From assembly GCF_019334315.1 (NCBI RefSeq), contig NZ_JAHWGL010000005.1, positions 32,838 through 96,837 on the forward strand: a stretch of DNA of 64,000 nucleotides. Reading direction: 5' to 3'. Position numbers and translations under genes: made by a program. The stretch comes from Hymenobacter profundi (lineage in GTDB: Bacteria > Bacteroidota > Bacteroidia > Cytophagales > Hymenobacteraceae). Below are positions 1-10,100 of this stretch, in pieces. Positions within the stretch are counted from its first letter, which is position 1, and the number at the start of each line of letters is the position of its first letter. The notes under the pieces are model-generated. The model was not told the DNA's origin and ran no database searches. It saw only the letters and a list, made by a program, of their open reading frames with translations.

Positions 1-1
1 C

Positions 2-505
2 GCTGTTGACGTGAACGAGCGTGCCGAGCAGTCGGGTTATAAGGGCAAGGCTACGAATACAAACGCAAACAACGCGAATGCCAACGCCAACGCAACCAAT
101 CAAAACACCAATGATCAGGTGTCGGCGAAGGTAATCGAGGAAAACTTACAAGTAGGTAAGCGCGTGGAGCAAACGGGCGGTGCCCGTCTGCGTAGCCGCA
201 TCATCGAGCGCCCCGTAGAAGCCAGTGTGCGTCTGCGTGAGGAGCATGTGAACGTAAACCGCAAGCCGGTAGACCGTCCTGCTTCGGAAGCTGACTTTGA
301 AGCTTTCAAAGAAGGTAATATCGAAGTAACCGAAAGCGCCGAGCGCGCTGTAGTGGGCAAAGAAGCCCGCGTGGTGGAAGAAGTAACGCTGGGCAAAGAA
401 GTAACCGAGCGCGAAGAAACCATCCACGACACTGTGCGCAAGACGGAAGTAGACGTAGAGAAGTTGAACAACAACGACCGTCCTGCCGGTGACCCACGTC
501 GCTAG
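2..505 (+). CDS. DUF2382 (YsnF/AvaK-type) stress protein, 5' truncated
   Basis: The reading frame is open to the left edge of the window, so the N-terminus is missing and the GTG at position 11 need not be the start. The visible part has an Asn/Ala/Thr-rich low-complexity linker followed by a charged repeat-like region (EEHVNVNRKPVDRP, then FKEGNIEVTESAE and VVEEVTLGKEVTEREE), which is the DUF2382 signature. Family members are often called YsnF/AvaK stress proteins; their biochemical role is unknown. In related proteins a PRC-barrel-like or general-stress domain precedes this region, and it would lie outside the window. A strong terminator follows. The family call is fairly sure; the function is not. 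Confidence 0.8.
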   Translation, partial: AVDVNERAEQSGYKGKATNTNANNANANANATNQNTNDQVSAKVIEENLQVGKRVEQTGGARLRSRIIERPVEASVRLREEHVNVNRKPVDRPASEADFEAFKEGNIEVTESAERAVVGKEARVVEEVTLGKEVTEREETIHDTVRKTEVDVEKLNNNDRPAGDPRR

Positions 506-533
506 AATCAAGGACTAATCCTTATAAATACGT

Positions 534-566
534 AAAAAAGACGGCTGCTTTGCAGCCGTCTTTTTT
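534..566 (+). terminator. Intrinsic terminator after the DUF2382 gene
   Basis: A perfect 9-bp GC-rich stem (GACGGCTGC / GCAGCCGTC) with a TTT loop is preceded by A6 and followed by T6. It could work in both directions, but only the rightward DUF2382 gene ends here. Confidence 0.9.
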
Positions 567-701
567 ATGCTCATTGCCTAAGATTTACTGCTGTAGCATG
601 GTAAGAATGCCGCATTGCGCAACCCAACACTAGCCTGCACGGTATTAGAAAAGCACTAGGTACCTGCCATAGTGGCCGGGCCATTCCTTTCACTTTCCCG
701 A

Positions 702-2504
702 ATGACCACACCTCCCCCTACCTCCCGCACCCATACTTACAACATGGGCCTGATTGGCAACTGCGCCTTCCTAGGCCTGATTGGAACTGATACGGCCGTG
801 CGCTGGCTGTGCTGGCCGCGCTTCGATAGCAGCTTTGTGTTTGGTAGTCTGCTTGACTCTCACAAAGGCGGTGAGTACAGCATCCGGCCCGCCGAGGGGG
901 AGTTTCGGAGCAACCAGTACTATCTCGACAACACCAACGTGCTGTGCACTGAGATTGAAACCCCTGACGGCCGCTACCGCGTCACGGACTTTGCCCCGCG
1001 CTTCACGCAGTACGAACGTAACTACAAGCCCCTAATGTTTGTGCGGAAGGTGGAGCCCTTGCAGGGCACGCCCCGCGTGCGGGTGCGCTGCCAGCCGGTA
1101 GGGCAATATGGCGAGCAGGCACTCAGCCGCCGCCGCAGCTCCAACCACATTGCGTTTCTGGGCTTGGAAGAGGAAATTCGCCTCACTACCAATATTCCAC
1201 TTACCTACGTGCTCGATGACCAGGATTTTGTCCTGAACGACACGTTTTATCTAGTGCTCACCTACGGCGCTCCGCTGGAAGCACCCTTGGAAAGCACCGC
1301 CGAACGGTTTCTGCGCGAAACCACCCAGTACTGGCGCAAGTGGGTGAAGAGCATGAGCATCGGCACGTTCCATCAAGCAGCCGTAATTCGCTCAGCGCTA
1401 GCCCTAAAGCTGCACCAGTACGAGGACACAGGCGCTATTATTGCCGCCACTACTACCTCTCTACCCGAAGCCCCTGGCTCGGGCCGCAACTGGGACTACC
1501 GCTTCTGCTGGATGCGCGACACCTATTATATCCTCACGGCCTTCAACAACATTGGTCACTTCGAGGAGATGGAGCGCTACTTCCACTACATCGCCAATAT
1601 CTCGACCAAGGTAGAAGACAAGTATCAGCCCCTGTACAGCATCAGCGGGGCTTCCAAGCTGATTGAGGAGGAACTGGACCTGGAGGGCTACCTTGGCAAC
1701 CGCCCCGTACGTATCGGCAACGATGCCTACACGCACATTCAGAACGACGTGTATGGGCAAGTGCTGGTTGCGCTGCTGCCGCTCTACGTAGACCGGCGCT
1801 TCATCGATTTTGAACGCACCCACACCGAAAAGCTGATCTACGACGCCCTGCGCCTGATTCGGCAAACCATGAACCAGCCCGACGCCGGGCTGTGGGAGTT
1901 CCGCACGTTGTCGCAGTACCATGCCTACACTTACCTGTTCCATTGGGCGGGTAGCCACGCGGCGTGCAAAGTGGCCAGCTACTTCCAGAACCCCGAAATC
2001 CAGCGTATGGCGCAGGAGTTGATGGACGAGGCGGCTGATAAAATTGAGCAGTGCTACAACCAGCAGCGTGGTGTATATACCAACGCCATTGGCTCGCCCC
2101 ACCTCGACGCCAGCACCATGCAGTTGATCCTGATGGGCTACCTCGACCCGGCTTCCGAAAAAGCCCGCCAGCACTTGGTAGAGTTGGAAAAGGAGTTGAT
2201 GACCCCCGAAGGCCTATTCTACCGCTACCGCCACGCCGACGACTTCGGCACGCCCGAAACCACGTTCCTAATTTGCTCTTTCTGGTACGTAGAGGCCCTG
2301 GCCGCCGTCGGCCGTCTCGATGAAGCCATACGCGAGTTTGAAAAGCTGCTCAAGTACACCAACCATCTGGGCCTGCTTTCCGAAGACGTAGACGCCAAAA
2401 CCGGCTCGCAGTGGGGCAACTTCCCGCAGGCTTACAGCCACGTGGGCTTGGTAAACGCCGCCTACCGTATCTCCAAAAAGCTGGACCGCCCGAACTTCTT
2501 GTAG
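702..2504 (+). CDS. Glycoside hydrolase family 15 protein (glucoamylase/trehalase-like)
   Basis: A protein of about 600 residues. The N-terminal domain (MGLIGNCAFLGLI..., WLCWPRFDSSF) is typical of the bacterial GH15 N-terminal beta domain. The (alpha/alpha)6 catalytic domain carries RNWDYRFCWMRD near residue 262 and the C-terminal GNFPQAYSHVGL motif seen in GH15 trehalases and glucoamylases. No signal peptide is visible, so it is probably cytoplasmic. I chose ATG 702; GTG 672 and ATG 744 are alternatives. The gene is convergent with a fused OtsA-OtsB gene and shares its terminator. That neighbour suggests trehalose or a related alpha-glucoside as substrate, but this is inference; the family also includes glucoamylases and glucodextranases. 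Confidence 0.85.
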   Translation: MTTPPPTSRTHTYNMGLIGNCAFLGLIGTDTAVRWLCWPRFDSSFVFGSLLDSHKGGEYSIRPAEGEFRSNQYYLDNTNVLCTEIETPDGRYRVTDFAPRFTQYERNYKPLMFVRKVEPLQGTPRVRVRCQPVGQYGEQALSRRRSSNHIAFLGLEEEIRLTTNIPLTYVLDDQDFVLNDTFYLVLTYGAPLEAPLESTAERFLRETTQYWRKWVKSMSIGTFHQAAVIRSALALKLHQYEDTGAIIAATTTSLPEAPGSGRNWDYRFCWMRDTYYILTAFNNIGHFEEMERYFHYIANISTKVEDKYQPLYSISGASKLIEEELDLEGYLGNRPVRIGNDAYTHIQNDVYGQVLVALLPLYVDRRFIDFERTHTEKLIYDALRLIRQTMNQPDAGLWEFRTLSQYHAYTYLFHWAGSHAACKVASYFQNPEIQRMAQELMDEAADKIEQCYNQQRGVYTNAIGSPHLDASTMQLILMGYLDPASEKARQHLVELEKELMTPEGLFYRYRHADDFGTPETTFLICSFWYVEALAAVGRLDEAIREFEKLLKYTNHLGLLSEDVDAKTGSQWGNFPQAYSHVGLVNAAYRISKKLDRPNFL

Positions 2505-2511
2505 GGTTATA

Positions 2512-2601
2512 AAAAAAGCTGTTGGCCGTTAGCTGATAGCTGTTAGCTTCTCTAAGAGATAGAAAGCTAACAGCTATCAGCTAACGGCCAACAGCTTTTT
2601 T
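2512..2601. terminator. 38-bp perfect palindrome acting as bidirectional terminator
   Basis: Two perfect 38-nt arms (2512-2549 and 2564-2601) flank a 14-nt loop. Each arm starts with A6 outside, so transcripts from both directions end the stem with U6. It sits between the convergent GH15 and OtsBA genes. The arms contain internal near-repeats built from AGCTGTT/GTTAGCT units, giving a hairpin far longer than a usual terminator, and may derive from a dispersed palindromic element. Confidence 0.9.
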
Positions 2602-2610
2602 ACAGTAATA

Positions 2611-4803
2611 CTACTGCGGCACGCTCACCTCTGCCAGGCTTTGCAGTAGCTCCTGCACCTCTGTGGTGCCGGGCACGTGGAAGCGCGCCAACGAGCGGCT
2701 ATTGCGGCCTACCTTAATAGTGAAAGCATCTTTGGGCATCGCGCCGAAGGTATCCTCGTCGGTGCGGTCGTCGCCGATGGCCAGGATGAAGTCGGGCTGG
2801 TAGGTGGCCACCCAACGGGCGGCGGCGGTACCTTTGTTGAGACCGGCAGCCTTAATCTCAATCACTTTGTTGCCCTCCAACACTTGCAGGTCGCTGTTGC
2901 TGGTCAGGAAGCTGAGGTGGCTGATGAGCTCGCGCACGCGTACGGCAGCTAGCTCGGCATCGGCGCGGCGGTAGTGCCACACCAGCGAGAAGTCTTTGTC
3001 TTCAATAAACGACCCCGCCGTGCGGCTCACATACAACTCCAGGGTAGGGCGAATTTCCTTCATCCAGTCGTTGCGCATGGGCTGAAACAGCGTCCAGTCA
3101 TGGCCTGCGGCCCGCAGCCACACGCCGTGCTCGGCAATGAAATCGACGGGCAAATGGCCCAGCCATTTCTGCAGCGTCTGCCGGTCGCGCCCGCTGATAA
3201 TCACCACGCGGTTGTGCGGGTCGGCGCTTAGCGTAGTCAGGGTTTCCAGTATTTCCGCCGAAGGCGCCGCCTTCTGTGGGTTGGGGTGGAAGGGCGCCAG
3301 CGTGCCGTCGTAGTCGAGCAGCAGCAGGCGTTGCGAAGCGGTAGTATATTGTTGGCGGAGCGTGGTGGCTTCCGTCGCATCCAGCATTTCGGTGGCGAGG
3401 GTCATCTGTTTGATTTTAGTATACGCCAGACGATTCATAAACAGCTCCGTCCAGTGGTAAACGTTGTAGTGCTGCACCAAGGCCTGCATATTGGCTAGGC
3501 GCATTTTCTGCTCCTCCTCGGGCATTTCCAGCGCCTCATGCATGGCTTCGGCCAGCTGGTTCATGTCGGAGGGGTTGATAAGCAGGGCGTCGGACAGCTC
3601 GCGGGCGGCGCCGGCCCGCTCACTCAAGATTAGCACACCGCTACGGTCGGCCTTGCTGGCAATAAATTCCTTGGATACCAAGTTCATCCCGTCGCGGATG
3701 GGCGTTACCAGGGCTACCTCCGCCATGCGGTACAGGGCCGTTAGCTCTTCCAGCGGCAGCGAGCGGTAGAAATAATGAATCGGGTTCCAGGTGATGGTGC
3801 GGTAGTCGGCATTGATGCGGCCCACCAACTCGTCAATCTCCTCCTTCAACTCCTGATACTGCGCTACCTGGTCGCGCGAGGGCACTACCAGCATAATCAG
3901 CGTAGCGCGGCCCTGCCATTCGGGGTAGCGCTGGAGCAGCAGCTCAAAGGCCCGCAGGCGCTGGGCAATGCCCTTGGTGTAGTCGAGCCGGTCGATGGAT
4001 AGGATGATGCGGGCGTTGGGTAGGGCCGCCAGGTAGTTTTGCTCGTGCTCCTGCGCCACCTCCGAGGCCGCGGCATTAGCGTAGCGCTCGTAGTCAATGC
4101 CCATCGGGAAAGCATCAATCAGCACCGTACGATTCTTCAACTCCAAGCGGCCGTTCTGGCTGGGGTAGCCCAGCAGCTGCGACACTGAGCTGAGGAAGTG
4201 ACGCATGTAGCCAAAGGTGTGGAAACCAATCAGATCAGCGCCCAGCATGCCTTCCAGCAATTGCGTGCGCCAGGGTAGGGCGCGCAGCAGCTCATACGAC
4301 GGAAACGGAATATGCAGGAAAAAGCCAATGGTGCTGTGCGGCCGGGCCTTGCGCAGCATTTGCGGTAGCAGCAGCAGTTGGTAGTCGTGTACCCAAATGG
4401 TATCATCGTCGCCGGCTGCCTCCAGCACGGCGTCGCAGAATTTCTGATTCACGGCCACATACGTCTCCCAGTGCTGCTCATTGTACACGGCATACTGGCT
4501 GAAGTAGTGGAAGGTAGGCCACAGCGTTTCGTTGCTGAACCCCTCGTAAAAACCCTTTATTTCGTCGTCGTTCAGGAAGACCGGCTGCATGCTGTCGGCC
4601 TGTAGTTTGGTGGTAATCTGCTGCCGCTCCGTTTCGTCGTCTGCTACCAGGCCGGGCCAGCCAATCCAGACGTTGCCCTCGGCCCGGTAAATAGAGCCCA
4701 GCCCCGTCGCCAATCCGCCTTCACTGGGCGTAAAAGCCAGGTCGTCGTCGGTGCGCTGTACTTTGGTAGGCAAACGGTTAGAAACAATAATAGTACGCGA
4801 CAT
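2611..4803 (-). CDS. Bifunctional trehalose-6-phosphate synthase/phosphatase
   Basis: A fusion of 730 residues. Residues 1 to about 470 form a GT20 trehalose-6-phosphate synthase (SNRLPT start, GGLATGL, HDYQLLLLP, the RLDYTKGI loop, RDGMNLVSKEF), which joins UDP-glucose or another NDP-glucose to glucose-6-phosphate. From about residue 490 a HAD phosphatase begins with LLLDYDGTLAP and ends with GDDRTDEDTF, which removes the phosphate to give trehalose. The two-step OtsA-OtsB pathway is thus in one cytoplasmic polypeptide, as in many Bacteroidota and in eukaryotic TPS-TPP proteins. The ATG start fits the family N-terminus. It is convergent with a GH15 enzyme that may degrade the product. Trehalose would serve desiccation, cold or osmotic tolerance. 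Confidence 0.95.
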   Translation of the reverse strand: MSRTIIVSNRLPTKVQRTDDDLAFTPSEGGLATGLGSIYRAEGNVWIGWPGLVADDETERQQITTKLQADSMQPVFLNDDEIKGFYEGFSNETLWPTFHYFSQYAVYNEQHWETYVAVNQKFCDAVLEAAGDDDTIWVHDYQLLLLPQMLRKARPHSTIGFFLHIPFPSYELLRALPWRTQLLEGMLGADLIGFHTFGYMRHFLSSVSQLLGYPSQNGRLELKNRTVLIDAFPMGIDYERYANAAASEVAQEHEQNYLAALPNARIILSIDRLDYTKGIAQRLRAFELLLQRYPEWQGRATLIMLVVPSRDQVAQYQELKEEIDELVGRINADYRTITWNPIHYFYRSLPLEELTALYRMAEVALVTPIRDGMNLVSKEFIASKADRSGVLILSERAGAARELSDALLINPSDMNQLAEAMHEALEMPEEEQKMRLANMQALVQHYNVYHWTELFMNRLAYTKIKQMTLATEMLDATEATTLRQQYTTASQRLLLLDYDGTLAPFHPNPQKAAPSAEILETLTTLSADPHNRVVIISGRDRQTLQKWLGHLPVDFIAEHGVWLRAAGHDWTLFQPMRNDWMKEIRPTLELYVSRTAGSFIEDKDFSLVWHYRRADAELAAVRVRELISHLSFLTSNSDLQVLEGNKVIEIKAAGLNKGTAAARWVATYQPDFILAIGDDRTDEDTFGAMPKDAFTIKVGRNSRSLARFHVPGTTEVQELLQSLAEVSVPQ

Positions 4804-5324
4804 AGAAAGAAAGCTTGGTGAAAGAAAGAGTAGGCATTCAAGTAATAAGTAGTACGGAGTAGAATTGTTTATTACCGAATGGGAATAACGATTATTACAA
4901 ACGATAGGTTAGGGTAAGGTCATCAGGCACAAGTCAACACCGCAGCAATTCTGTTTTTTGGTATAATGGCTGATCTTATTGCTACTCACAGAATACAACA
5001 GAAATTACTATAGTACTACTGTAATCATCAATAATACTATCGTGTTGTGCTTTGCTGCACGATTGTTCTGTGTGGTGCAGTTATTCCAGTGGTCGTAGGT
5101 AGAGAAGACTATTGGTTTTTAGGGGTGATGTGCTGTACATAAGTAGAGCATTGAAAATCTATCAACATTTTTTCAATAGAGAAAAATACTATTGCCCTTA
5201 CGCGGTATAGAATATCCTGCTGTCAGAGTACATAAGCAAGTAACCCGCATTTCATGAGTTAATTGCTGTGGTACAGTTGTAGCGAAGTGTAGCTTGGGGT
5301 AGATGAACCAGTAGCACTAAAAAT
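4804..5324. other. Intergenic, about 520 bp, AT-rich
   Basis: This stretch lies between the OtsBA start (leftward) and the terminator of the next leftward gene. It is clearly more AT-rich than the flanking genes and has no credible ORF. It presumably holds the otsBA promoter, but I see no full TTG/TAnnTTTG pair in the leftward direction. Confidence 0.5.
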
Positions 5325-5358
5325 AAAAGTCCGATTAGCGGCAGCTAATCGGACTTTT
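5325..5358 (-). terminator. Intrinsic terminator of the small AT-hook-like gene
   Basis: Perfect 15-nt arms (5325-5339 and 5344-5358) around a 4-nt loop, core GTCCGATTAGC, with A4 outside on the plus strand (T4 on the leftward transcript). It lies 20 bases past the stop codon of the leftward 75-residue gene. Confidence 0.85.
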
Positions 5359-5378
5359 AAAAACAGGGGCCGGATAAA

Positions 5379-5606
5379 TTACTCGGCAGTTTCGGCTTTG
5401 CGCGGGCGGCCAGGCTTGCGGGCACCTTCGGCACGAGGCTTACGCTCCTTGGCGGTAGGCGTGTAGCCGGGCTGTAGCATTTCGTTTAGCTCTTCTAGCA
5501 GCGAATTTACTTTCGTAACGTTTTTGCGAATCTGATTGAGTAATTGCTCGTTGGTGGCGGCATTATCAACAATTTCCTGCAGGCGGGCAATATCCATGGT
5601 TGCCAT
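5379..5606 (-). CDS. Small coiled-coil protein with C-terminal AT-hook-like tail
   Basis: A protein of 75 residues. Residues 1 to about 45 are predicted helix/coiled coil (LQEIVDNAATNEQLLNQI, then LLEELNEML). The C-terminal 25 residues are basic and include RKPGRPRK, which matches the GRP core of AT-hook minor-groove DNA-binding motifs. I do not recognise a named family. A plausible reading is a small nucleoid-associated or DNA-binding protein that dimerises through its helix; this is inference. It is a single gene with its own terminator and a candidate -7 box upstream, set in AT-rich intergenic DNA. The second methionine (MDIARLQ) is an alternative start. Confidence 0.75.
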   Translation of the reverse strand: MATMDIARLQEIVDNAATNEQLLNQIRKNVTKVNSLLEELNEMLQPGYTPTAKERKPRAEGARKPGRPRKAETAE

Positions 5607-5655
5607 TATGAGTTAAGTTGTGAGTTTAAATTAACGTGTTGTAAATGTTACGTGA

Positions 5656-5663
5656 CAAATATA
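5656..5663 (-). promoter_or_regulatory. Candidate -7 box (TATATTTG) for the 75-residue gene
   Basis: Read leftward, TATATTTG matches the Bacteroidota -7 consensus TAnnTTTG. It lies 49 bases before the ATG at 5606. No clear TTG -33 element is found at the usual 19-21 base spacing. Confidence 0.5.
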
Positions 5664-5865
5664 GTGTTAGTTCCTGAGTGGTAATAATAAAAAATAAATT
5701 AATTAATAGATGTATGAATGATATGGTTTGCACAAGATTGTGCCTGCGGTTTCTTCTCTTGTTTTTTATTATTACGTCAATGCGTGTAATAGTTATGCTG
5801 AATGGTTGAAAGACAATTTTTTAATGACGCTGCTATCTGAAAAGATGAAAAATACGCTTACAGCT

Positions 5866-5900
5866 TACTTAGATATACTTGAGATAAATATATCTAAGTA
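5866..5900 (-). terminator. Hairpin downstream of cheB
   Basis: Perfect 12-nt arms (TACTTAGATATA / TATATCTAAGTA) around an 11-nt loop, about 75 bases past the leftward cheB stop codon. The stem is AT-rich and has no T-tract, so terminator function is only likely. The rest of the gap from 5607 to 5974 is AT-rich and holds no gene. Confidence 0.4.
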
Positions 5901-5974
5901 GTTCAGTAGTAGTAGCTAAAGATGAGTGTATTCCGCAACACATTGCAAATGCTGCTTATAGCCACAGCAGTAGA

Positions 5975-6988
5975 CTATACTTTTCTCGCAGCTGAACTAG
6001 TATTTTCACTACCGCTCAGCAAAAATTCGCGCAGCCGGTTGATGTGGCGTTTTATTTCTTCGATGCGTTCTTCCTGCTGGGCGCTCCAGTACCCTTCGCC
6101 GTGGCTAGCCATATTGCTGAGTAGGTTTTTGCGCTCTTCCATCATGCGCAAGGCCACCCACAGCGTTTCCTCCATTTCCTGCTGCGAAGATTCGAGCAAG
6201 GCCTCGGCGGTGTAGGCGTGGCCGGTGTGGCAGCGAAAGCGCAGCACGCTGCCTTCATTCACCTCCCAAAGATTACCGCCGCAGCCGGGGCACGTGAGGG
6301 GCACTTGGTGCCCAATCTCACTAACTTCGTCTACTGTACCCATAACACGCTCGGCAATAGCCGCTTCTAGTTGTAAGTCGTGCGGAATGTGTGGGCGATG
6401 CTCCGGTTTACTGACCTGCTGACCTACCAAATCCATCAGCAGTGCCCCCATCTGGCTCATGGGCACCACGTAATCGACGGCCACGTGGCGCAGGGCGCTT
6501 TCGGGCATGCTGGCAAACTCGGCGTCGGCGGGGTCTTGCACCACGGCAGTGCCACCGCAGCGCTTCACAAAGTCGAGGCCAGCGGTACCATCGTGCAGCA
6601 TACCCGTTAGGACCACGCCAATGACATGGGAATCGAAAGCCACGGCGGCCGAGCGAAATAGCGCATCGGCGGCCGGGCGGTAGTTGTTTTCGTGCGGGCC
6701 TTTGGTAACCAGTATGCGGTCTTCGTGCGTGAGCAGGTGCCGGTCGGGCGGGGCCAGGTAGAGGGTACCTGCTTGCAAAGGCGTTTGGTCTACTGCCAGC
6801 TGGCAGTGCAGGGAGGTGTGCATGGACAGCCTGTGCACCAGGGGCTGGCCCGTCGAGTCGGGGGCCAGGTGTTGCACTACCAATACGGCTGCCGGAAGCG
6901 TAGCAGGAAGTTGCGCTACTAGGCGCGTGAGAGCCGGCATACCACCGGCGGAAGTGCCAATAACAATAAGATAAGAAGGAGCAGCCAC
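5975..6988 (-). CDS. cheB: CheB-type protein-glutamate methylesterase without receiver domain
   Basis: A protein of 337 residues. Residues 5 to about 190 are a CheB catalytic domain with the triad Ser13 (GTSAGG), His40 (VVQHLAP) and Asp133 (TGMLHDGT). The usual N-terminal receiver domain is absent. The C-terminal 130 residues hold a zinc-ribbon-like set (Cys233, Cys236, Cys253, His254/His257) and a helical tail (QEMEETLWVALRMMEERKNLL). Classical CheB removes methyl groups from chemoreceptor glutamates, but no receptor or other che gene is nearby. It is divergent from a CheB/CheR/PAS protein with 178 bases between the starts, so the two are probably co-regulated and may act on non-chemotaxis targets. 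The zinc role is inferred from residue spacing. Confidence 0.9.
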   Translation of the reverse strand: MAAPSYLIVIGTSAGGMPALTRLVAQLPATLPAAVLVVQHLAPDSTGQPLVHRLSMHTSLHCQLAVDQTPLQAGTLYLAPPDRHLLTHEDRILVTKGPHENNYRPAADALFRSAAVAFDSHVIGVVLTGMLHDGTAGLDFVKRCGGTAVVQDPADAEFASMPESALRHVAVDYVVPMSQMGALLMDLVGQQVSKPEHRPHIPHDLQLEAAIAERVMGTVDEVSEIGHQVPLTCPGCGGNLWEVNEGSVLRFRCHTGHAYTAEALLESSQQEMEETLWVALRMMEERKNLLSNMASHGEGYWSAQQEERIEEIKRHINRLREFLLSGSENTSSAARKV

Positions 6989-7166
6989 GGAAAACGTAAA
7001 AGGTTAAGATAGAACGCCAGGCGCAGGGCGGTTGTATACTACGCACCAAAACCACAAGCGGGCTATGTCGAATTAACTTATTTTTAATTGAAATTTGTCG
7101 ATTCTGTGCCCTGGGACGCGTTTACTGTTCTGCTTATTTTCTTCTTCTATTCCCTTCTGATTGTGT

Positions 7167-10100
7167 ATGAGTTCATCTAAACAGCCTTCCAAGCAACAGC
7201 ACAGTGGCTTAGCTGCCCGACCCGTGGAGGAGGCCACAACTGATGCTATGCCGGCTCATCTGATTCAGGAGCCGTTGGGGGTAGGCGTCGCGCCTGTCCG
7301 CCACGAGGAAGACCGGTTTACGGTGGTGGCGCTGGGGGGGTCGGCGGGCTCTTTGGAGGCATTCAAACAGTTTTTTCAGCATTTGCCCTCGCATACGGGC
7401 CTGGCCTACGTGGTGGTCACGCACTTGTCGCCCACACAGGAGGGGGAGATGGCGCAGGTGATGCAGCACTTCACCACCATGCCCGTTATGGAAGCGAAAG
7501 ACGGCATGCGGGTGCGGCCCAACCACGTGTACGTGATTCCGTCCAACCACGACCTGAGCCTGCTGCACGGCATTTTGTACCTGCTCAAGCCCACCCAGGC
7601 GCCGGGGCGCCGCCTACCCATCGACTTTTTCTTGCAGAGCCTGGCCAAAGACGTACGCGAGCGGGCGGTGTGCATCATCTTCTCCGGCATGGGCTCCGAT
7701 GGTAGCCTGGGCCTGAAGCTGGTGATGGAGAACTTTGGGATGGTGATGGTGCAGGACCCCGAAACGGCAGCGTACGACTCGATGCCCCGCGCCGCCATGG
7801 CCACCGAGTTTGTAGACTTTGTGCTGGCGCCGGAAATGATGCCCGCTAAGCTGCTCGACTACGTAGAGCGGCCCCTGCTGGGGCGCCCGCCCCGTCTCAG
7901 CGAAAATCGGGACGACGCCAATAGCAAACCGGCCCACGCCCTGCAAAAAATCTTCCTGCTGATTCGCTCCCAAACCGGGCACGACTTCAGCTACTACAAG
8001 CGCAACACGGTGTTTCGGCGCATCGAGCGGCGCATGAACGCGCACCAGATCAAGGAATTCACCCACTACGTGCGCTATTTGCAGGAAAACCCCCACGAGG
8101 TAGAGCAGCTGTTTCGGGAGTTACTGATTGGCGTCACCAAGTTCTTCCGCGACCACGAGGCCTTCGAGCACCTGAAAACGCATCTGCGGCCCGTGTTGCA
8201 GCGCAAAGAAACCGATAGCACCATACGCGTGTGGGCGCCCGGCTGCTCTACCGGCGAGGAGGCCTACTCGCTGGCCATGCTGCTGCTCGAATGCCTGGAC
8301 GCGGTGGACCCCAGCCGCTACCTTAAGATTCAGATTTTTGCCACCGATATCAGCGCCGAGAGCATCGACTTTGCCCGCACTGGGCTCTACCCCGAGAACA
8401 TCGTAGCCGATGTAAGCCCGGAACGCTTGGAGCGCTTTTTCCAGAAGGTCGACGGCCACTACCAGATTCGCAAGGAGGTGCGCGATTTGGTGGTGTTTGC
8501 CCTGCACAACATCAACAAAGACGCGCCCTTCACGAAGCTGGACCTGCTGTGTTGCCGCAACCTGCTGATTTACCTGAGCGGGGAACTGCAAAAAAACCTG
8601 CTGCCCGTGTTTCACTACGCGCTCAACCCCAACAGCATTCTGTTCCTGGGGCCGAGCGAAAACATCACGGGCTTTCAGGATTTGTTTCAACCCCTGGATG
8701 TGAAGTGGAAGATTTCGCGCCGCACCGAAACGGCCGCGTCGTTGCCGCGGCTTGCCAATTTCCCGTTTTCTCTATCAAGCCATCCCATGGCTTTGCCCGT
8801 ACCGCCCGTGCTAGTTCCTGCTTCTTCTTCTGCCCGCCGCGATGGTGGACCTTTTGCCTCCCTTATTCAGAAAGAGCTGCTGCGCACGTACGCGCCGCCG
8901 GCAGTGGTTATCAACAGCAAGGGCGAAATCCTGTACGTGAATGGCCGCACGGGCAAATACCTGGAGCCTGCCCCCGGCCTGAGCGGCATGAACCTGTTTG
9001 AGATGGCCCGCGAGGAGCTGAACTTTGAAATCAGTGGGGCCGTGTTCCGGGCTACCCAGTCGCGCGAGGATGTGGTGGTCGACAACGTGCGGGTGCGCAC
9101 GGATACGGGCCAGCAGGTGCTACGCCTATCGGTGCGGCACCTGGGCGAGACCGACAACCTGGCGGGCTTGCTGCTGGTGGTGTTCGAAGATCAGCCTACC
9201 CCCCGACGCTTGCGCCTGGGCAAGCAAAGTGCTTCCCTTGAGCAGCGCAACGACGTCGCCTCGGCCCTCGAAAAGGAACTGCAATACACCAAGCACCGCC
9301 TCCAGACCACCATCGAGGAGATGGAAAGCAGCCTGGAAGAGCTGAAAAGCACCAACGAAGAGCTGCAATCGGCCAACGAGGAACTGCAAAGCACCAACGA
9401 GGAGGCCATGACCAACAAGGAAGAAATGCAGAGCCTGAACGAGGAACTGCTGACCCTGAACATGCAGTACATGGCGCGCACGGAGGAGCTAACGCAGTCG
9501 GCCAACGACATGAAAAACCTGCTCGATGCCACCGAAATTGCCATTATCTTCCTCGATAACGACATGCTGGTGAAGCGCTTCACGCCGCCTGTAAGCCGCA
9601 TCGTCAACCTGATGCCCAGCGACGTGGGTAGGCCCCTCATGCACTTTGCTTCCAACCTGCGCTACGAGCACCTCGTTCGCGATGTGCAGCAAGTGCTCAG
9701 CCGCCTCACCCGCCAGGAGGCCAACATTCAGGCCGTAAACGGGCAGTGGTACACCATGCGCATTTTGCCCTACCGTACCCTCGACAACTACATCAGCGGC
9801 GCCGTCATCACCTTCACGGAAATCACCAGCCTGAAGCAAATGGAGAAGCAGCTACAGGAAAGTGCCCGCTTTGCGGCCAGCATTCACGAGGCCGTGCGCG
9901 AGCCCCAGCTCACGCTCGACAAACAGCTGCGGGTGCTAACGGCCAGCCGCTCGTTTGCCGAGGCATTTCGGGAGCAGGCCAGTGAGCTGCCGGGCAAACC
10001 ACTGGTTAGCCTCAATGGCGGCGCCTGGGACAAGCCCGCCCTGCGCCACCAGCTGCACCAGCTGCTCGATCCTGAATCGGACCAAATGGAGTTCAACGAC

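Noticed and set aside
1461..2174. Leftward ORF of 237 codons
   Set aside because: Antisense to the GH15 gene; no motif, no promoter.
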